Part shown: piece after piece, positions 61,844 through 64,000 of the stretch
Layout of the letters: every line of letters begins with the position of its first letter
Position numbering within the stretch: the stretch's first letter is position 1
NCBI GenBank assembly: GCA_008711295.1
Contig: VUYV01000403.1
Span: 62,001 to 126,000 of the forward strand
Source: Anarhynchus alexandrinus
Taxonomy: Eukaryota > Chordata > Aves > Charadriiformes > Charadriidae
Reading direction: 5' to 3'
DNA: 64,000 nucleotides
Made by a program: the position numbers and the translations under genes
The notes under the pieces: generated by a model
Told to the model about the DNA's origin: nothing
The model's database searches: none
The model's input: the letters and a program-made list of their open reading frames with translations, nothing else

Positions 61844-63074
61844 CTGGTTTTATTGTCCTTGCTTTCCAACTCCCTGCTCTTTGTGGCTGTGGATGTTTAA
61901 GAAGACACAGGCTGTGCCTGTGTATTCAAACATTAAGAGAAGAAAATCAGCTTCACAGGAAAGGATGATGCAGAGGTACCAGGTAAGGACGAGCAGGTGT
62001 TTGCGAAATGGACCATGTGCAAACAGTAGATCTGAAGGAAACAACCTGGCAGGGCTGTAACAGAACAGCTATTCCACACTCTGCCCGTTCCATGTCCCTG
62101 GCTCCCACTAGCTCAGGGTCAGCCTGGAAAAAGTCTTGATATCCCCTGAGTGCTTTTTTATGGTTTATCTTACTCTGCTTCCAAACCAAACTAAGCTGAG
62201 GCACGAGGAAGTGCTCAGCACAGAATGGGAGCATCCATTCCAGCACTGGACGTACATTAGCCACTGCACCTCCAGTTGACATTCCCACTTATATCAGAAC
62301 ATTTTCCCTTGCAGACAAACCCTAAATATTATGTTCCTCTGGTTGAAGGTGGTTTATTTATATAGTTTGATTTATACAGAGGTGGCTGTTTCAAAGTCTA
62401 TAGACTTTAATAAACAGAAAAACAGAATCCAAACAAGAAAGATGAGTAATAAATCCTGCATTAAACCACAAGCATTTGGGCACAACTTCAGTATGACAAA
62501 AGGCTCTTGAAAACACCAAAGGTTAAGAAGTAAAGCAATAGTATCCTTCTTGTTGTTTTCTCAAAAAGCCTGGTAAAACTGACAAAGGTTGATTTAATGG
62601 TACTCATTGCTGGCTTGCAAATCTTCAGAGATATACAGCAACACTTTAACTGGACAGGTAAACTGGGTTTGCAGCTGCCTTGAGCTGCTGAGACCATCAA
62701 TGAATCAAAGCCAGAATTTACAACATGCCCTGCAGGGTGGCACACTCGGGCTCCTTAGCATGAAGAGAAGGAGGGGGGGAGTGAACTGATAAGGTCAAGG
62801 CTGCTTCCGTGAAGCCTCCTTCAAGCAGAAGCTGTCAGTCACATGCTTTCACCTCACATATACTTTTCAATCTATTTGAATACAATTGAACATTACTATG
62901 CACCTGCATAAATGTCCAATGGATGGGAGATACCTTTCAGAAATGTCATTACAGTTTCTCAACAAAATTCGGCACCTTTGTTCACCTTCACATGAAAAAG
63001 AAAAAAACAAACCCTTCCCAGCTCAAGTTTTAGCAGTCGTTGATTCAGACATACTTGAGTTATGGGCTAGATCA

Positions 63075-63176
63075 TGCCTGGTCTAGTGGGAGGTGTCCCT
63101 GCCCATGGCAGGGGGGGTTGGAACAAGATGATCTTTAAGGTCTTTTCCAACCCAAACCATTCTATGATTCTATGAT
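63075..63176 (+). mobile_element. CR1 3' end with two terminal octamers
   Basis: gcctggtctagtgggaggtg, tccctgcccatggcaggggg, gttggaacaagatgatcttt, aaggtcttttccaacccaaa, followed by ATTCTATG twice (63159-63174). About 100 bp, 5'-truncated, same subfamily as 23068-23160. Confidence 0.92.
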
Positions 63177-64000
63177 CATGGGCCACTGCACAGACGCACT
63201 GTGATGCTGGGGATCTCTGAAAGGATTACTGCTTGGAGAAGGCCAGTCTCTCCTTCAAGCAGCTCAATGTGGCAACATGGCCTAATTTCTTTAGAAAAGC
63301 CCATGCCTGGTATCTGGTGCCTTTCTGTACTCAGAGAATGTCCTCCTTTGGTACATCTACACATTCAGACAACAAACAGCTGTCCATGTATACTCACATG
63401 CTACATCCCAAGGCATACAATGCATACCCTCATGTTGTATAAAAATTGCCTTGGTGCAACATGGCCATGACATTATTTTCAATATTTTGGACTGAAATAA
63501 CCACACAAAATAATATTTATTCCTTTGGGCTACCATGGTGCCCTGTGTGGATGTTTGCTTGCTCTAGGAACACAAACCACAGTGAGCCACTTGGGGAGAG
63601 GCTGTGGGCCATGTCCTCCTCTGAGTATCAAGGATGCAAATGTGTCTGGACCTTATACCAGGAACTGGAGCTTACCAACAGCTACTTATGCACTTTCACT
63701 TAAACATTTGCAGAAGAGCTGCTCAGTCTGTCTCCACATCTCTGCTTGGTGTGTGTCACTCACCATTAGAGGAGTCATCATTCCCCCAAAGCTGCAAACA
63801 CTTAGCTGATCTCTGCATGCACCTGAAAATGTTACTTCCAAACTGACTCATTTCCAGTCAGGACAAACCTTTCACTGTTACAACTTTGTTGCTGCCTAAA
63901 TAGTGCCAGCCACATCGCCGATAGCAAGATTGTGCAGTTTGCTGATGGGTGGCAGTGCAGAAGCAGAAATATACAGCTGGGGAGATGGGATGTTGAAAAG

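Larger units (their letters stand above)
57276..64000 (-). other. HTR2A intron upstream of the last exon
   Basis: I looked for the preceding HTR2A exon (TM2-TM4, DRYVAIQNP block) and did not find it, so this is intron to the window edge. It contains the solo LTR at 60806-61843 and a CR1 tail at 63075-63176. Remaining open frames show no family motif. Confidence 0.65.

Noticed and set aside
57276..64000. Search for the HTR2A exon encoding TM2-TM4
   Set aside because: No DRYVAIQNP-like or TM3 sequence found on the minus strand; the exon must be outside the window.
1..64000. tRNA, rRNA or other structural RNA genes
   Set aside because: No A/B-box pair with cloverleaf potential or rRNA-like sequence was noticed by eye; a covariance-model scan would be needed for snoRNA or miRNA.

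Overview
This window is vertebrate nuclear DNA, almost certainly avian. It has intron-rich genes with GT-AG splicing, several copies of CR1 LINEs (including the bird-type 3' ends with the ATTCTATG octamer), and one long ERV LTR of a kind I recall from neoavian genomes. It reads as a short-read assembly contig: there is an 80-base N gap in a GC-rich island. I cannot name the species; a neoavian bird is my best guess.

Three known genes can be supported exon by exon. (1) LRCH1 (+): the last part of the gene, with two calponin-homology (CH) exons (1945-2082 and 3887-3964) followed by two alternative phase-0 terminal exons. The first (11866-12072) encodes a tail-anchor-like transmembrane C-terminus. 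The second (21707-21820) completes the CH domain and is followed by a roughly 2.6-kb 3' UTR. (2) ESD (-), S-formylglutathione hydrolase: complete, eight coding exons between 40617 and 28479. They add up to exactly 282 codons plus stop, with the Ser149/Asp226/His260 triad in place. Its CpG-island promoter (about 41460-42070) contains the N gap. (3) HTR2A (-), serotonin receptor 2A: only the last coding exon (57275-56476), covering the second extracellular loop to the C-terminus. Earlier exons must lie beyond 64000.

The order LRCH1 - ESD - HTR2A matches the conserved arrangement on human chromosome 13q14. LRCH1 and ESD converge tail to tail across about 4 kb (24.4-28.3 kb). The ESD-HTR2A intergenic region (about 42-56 kb) holds CR1 pieces and no gene I can support. 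The segment 57.3-64 kb is HTR2A intron with a solo LTR and a CR1 tail.

The genes are not functionally linked: a leucine-rich/CH cytoskeletal adaptor, a cytosolic formaldehyde-detoxification esterase and a GPCR. I found no CRISPR, operon, tRNA, rRNA or novel multi-gene system. The most notable points are the two LRCH1 C-termini, a GC-AG intron in ESD, a rodent-like Ala at position 5.46 of the HTR2A binding pocket, and two nearby CR1 copies that share non-CR1 3' flanking sequence. Part of the annotation rests on remembered family sequences; no search was run.
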